Assembly: GCA_937862845.1 (NCBI GenBank)
Contig: CALMCK010000010.1
Location: forward strand, 1-5,391
Length of the DNA: 5,391 nt
Source of the DNA: an uncultured Burkholderiaceae bacterium
Lineage (GTDB): Bacteria; Pseudomonadota; Gammaproteobacteria; Burkholderiales; Burkholderiaceae
Direction of reading: 5' to 3'
Shown here: positions 4,357 to 5,391 of the stretch, piece after piece
Layout: each line of letters starts with the position of its first letter
How positions within the stretch are numbered: position 1 is the first letter of the stretch
Made by a program: the position numbers and the translations under genes
Notes under the pieces: model-generated
The model's input: the letters and a program-made list of their open reading frames with translations, nothing else
What the model was told of the DNA's origin: nothing
The model's database searches: none

Positions 4357-5391
4357 CTATTTCGCTTTGCCCATCTGCGCCATCACCGCATTAATCTCAC
4401 CATAGCTGTAGGTCTCGCCGAGGAGCTCTTTTATCGGCGCCAGCGCAGCGCTCTCACCACACTGGATTATCGCGGCTTGAATACGGTCCACTTTATCGGC
4501 GGCGACGATGTCATGCAGCTGCACTTCGCCACTGGGTATGTAACGAATCAGGTGCGCTTCGATGGTGTTTGGGGAGAGGCCTCGGTTCATGGCGATTTCG
4601 GCGATGGCTTGTCCTTGGGCAAACATATTGAGCGTGGTCTCGTAGGTGTCTTTACCGTCGAAGTTGCGGCGTGTGCTGCTGGATTTTTTGGGGCTTCGGC
4701 TTGATTTGGCTTTAAGCCCGATGCGCGTCTCGACTTTGTTTTGTGTGCAGTAACTGCGTACGATGTGTAAAAAATCCGCACCATACTTTTCAAATTTGGC
4801 GTCGCCCACACCCGACATTTCCAGCATATCCGCTTCGTTCAATGGCAAATACGTCGCCATCTCGATTAAGGTGGCATCCGAGAACACCACATACGGTGGG
4901 ACGTTATCCGCTCTGGCGAAGTCGGCGCGGGTGGCGCGCAGCTCGTCAAACAAGTCTGATAAATAATCGTGTGTGGCCCGCTTCACTTGCTTCGCGCCGC
5001 CCGTCGCTTTGACCAGCTCGACGGTGGTGTTGCCTTTGAGCACATCGCGACTTTTGCTGGTCAAAACCAGCGTCGGGTATTGGCCATCGGTTTGCTCGAG
5101 ATACCCTTGTTCAATCAGCTCACGAAAATACTCAAGCCAATTTTCTTTCGAGATGTCCGCGCCGACGCCGTAGGTGGTCAGCAGCATGGCCGAGAGTGCC
5201 ACCCGGCGAGACTGTTCGACATGGTCGTTGCCCAATGCCACCGCCAGCGGATAGAGGGTGAACAGCAACATGCCGGTGACGAAACCATTGGCCAGCAGCA
5301 GCGCGTAGGGTAGTTCGATCAGGCCCCACATCGGCACCGCCGCCAGGCACAGCAGCAAGGCATTGGCGCGGATCAGCCAGCTGCGGTTGAC
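4357..5391 (-). CDS. recQ: RecQ C-terminal region joined in frame to an MFS transporter segment (5' end beyond right edge)
   Basis: The minus-strand frame is open from the right edge to the TAG at 4357-4359. Its downstream part, from about 5175, is the C-terminal end of a RecQ DNA helicase. First comes the second half of the RQC winged helix (YGVGADISKENWLEYFRELI and what follows, about 5172-5005). Next is an HRDC domain (about 4968-4747) with the typical NVPPYVVFSDATLIEMA and MSGVGDAKFEKYG blocks. A basic Lys/Ser/Arg linker (about 4734-4651) follows, then a helix-turn-helix (about 4647-4384) resembling HTH_40, with IAEIAMNRGLSPNTIEAHL. The helicase core and RQC zinc cysteines expected upstream are absent; the frame instead reads membrane-transporter sequence. 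No native start is visible: no ATG opens the frame, and a TTG at 5356-5358 lies inside the transporter segment. As it stands the product could not be a helicase. A chimeric join is more likely than a real fusion gene. The recQ identity of the 4357-5160 part is secure. Confidence 0.8.
   Translation of the reverse strand, partial: VNRSWLIRANALLLCLAAVPMWGLIELPYALLLANGFVTGMLLFTLYPLAVALGNDHVEQSRRVALSAMLLTTYGVGADISKENWLEYFRELIEQGYLEQTDGQYPTLVLTSKSRDVLKGNTTVELVKATGGAKQVKRATHDYLSDLFDELRATRADFARADNVPPYVVFSDATLIEMATYLPLNEADMLEMSGVGDAKFEKYGADFLHIVRSYCTQNKVETRIGLKAKSSRSPKKSSSTRRNFDGKDTYETTLNMFAQGQAIAEIAMNRGLSPNTIEAHLIRYIPSGEVQLHDIVAADKVDRIQAAIIQCGESAALAPIKELLGETYSYGEINAVMAQMGKAK
5158..5178 (-). other. 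Junction between recQ and MFS sequence (shared microhomology)
   Basis: The change of protein family falls in codons for Thr-Thr-Tyr-Gly-Val-Gly-Ala. Both parents plausibly carry this run: RecQ proteins have a Tyr-Gly-x-Gly just before the segment DISKENW, and YcaD-like MFS proteins have Tyr-Gly-x-Gly before Ile-Gly-Pro. The breakpoint therefore cannot be placed more exactly than about 18-21 bp. A short shared word is what an assembler false join or a microhomology-mediated recombination would leave. Confidence 0.65.
5158..5391 (-). pseudogene. MFS (YcaD-like) transporter fragment fused to recQ
   Basis: Read from the right edge, the first ~78 codons encode transporter sequence unrelated to RecQ. 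They give a hydrophobic helix (NALLLCLAAVPMWGL), a second long hydrophobic region (LPYALLLANGFVTGMLLFTL) running into YPLAVALGNDHVEQSRRVAL, then SAMLLTTYGVGA. The Tyr-Pro-Leu-Ala-Val-Ala and Asn-Asp-His-Val pattern followed by a Tyr-Gly-Val-Gly helix resembles the C-terminal half of YcaD-type MFS permeases, where the last helix would go on to an Ile-Gly-Pro motif. Here it changes to RecQ sequence instead, so the helix is cut and the last membrane segments are lost. G+C is 149 of 231 bases (about 65%) in 5161-5391, against 131 of 240 (about 55%) in 4921-5160, which suggests a different source genome, possibly a pseudomonad. The family call is from recall; that it is a membrane transporter is clear from the sequence. 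Confidence 0.7.

Noticed and set aside
4258..4704. Plus-strand open frame of 148 codons overlapping the lipoprotein end, the terminator and recQ
   Set aside because: It runs through the terminator hairpin and is antisense to the conserved RecQ HTH region; its sequence is low-information.
5356..5358. TTG as the start codon of the right-hand minus-strand gene
   Set aside because: The frame continues upstream to the window edge with transporter-like sequence and no ribosome binding site is visible, so the gene is better treated as open at its 5' end.
4357..5391. A new functional class of membrane-anchored RecQ
   Set aside because: The join cuts the RQC winged helix and an MFS helix mid-fold and coincides with a composition step and microhomology, so an artefact or broken gene is the simpler explanation until spanning reads show otherwise.

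Overview
The window reads as a piece of a betaproteobacterial chromosome, most likely Burkholderiales. The main reason is PurM, whose sequence and divergent pairing with an AI-2E/PerM-type membrane protein, the DnaA-like regulator Hda and a HAD-IB phosphatase match the arrangement I recall from Burkholderiales genomes. This placement rests on recalled family sequences and gene order; no search was run.

Layout. Bases 1-197 (minus) hold the start of a lipoprotein gene that runs off the left edge. Bases 264-2719 (minus) are a compact operon transcribed right to left: an AI-2E/PerM family permease, hda (start overlapping the permease stop in an ATGA) and a HAD-IB phosphatase 12 nt later; the edge lipoprotein follows 66 nt further on. 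A 53-bp divergent spacer (2720-2772) separates this from purM (plus, 2773-3816). Eight bases after purM comes a small orphan lipoprotein gene (3825-4268). A perfect 12-bp hairpin flanked by A and T tracts (4311-4338) serves as a two-way terminator for this unit and for the convergent gene on the right. That gene (minus, 4357 to the right edge) carries the C-terminal part of a RecQ helicase: half of the RQC winged helix, an HRDC domain and a C-terminal helix-turn-helix (HTH_40-like) domain.

The main anomaly is at the right end. Reading upstream, the RecQ frame does not continue into the RQC zinc site and helicase core. At about 5158-5178 it switches, in frame, to a major facilitator (MFS, YcaD-like) transporter segment that continues to the window edge. 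The switch lies in a Thr-Tyr-Gly-Val-Gly-Ala stretch that both protein families could carry. G+C rises from about 55% to about 65% at the same place. An assembly chimera or microhomology-driven join is the most likely cause; a real rearrangement is possible, but a designed functional fusion is unlikely because both domains are cut mid-fold.

Functionally the rest is ordinary housekeeping: purine synthesis (purM), control of replication initiation through DnaA-ATP hydrolysis (hda), a small-molecule phosphatase, a membrane exporter-like protein and two lipoproteins of unknown function. Apart from the RecQ/MFS join I see no convincing undescribed system. No tRNA, rRNA, CRISPR array, insertion sequence or attachment site was seen.
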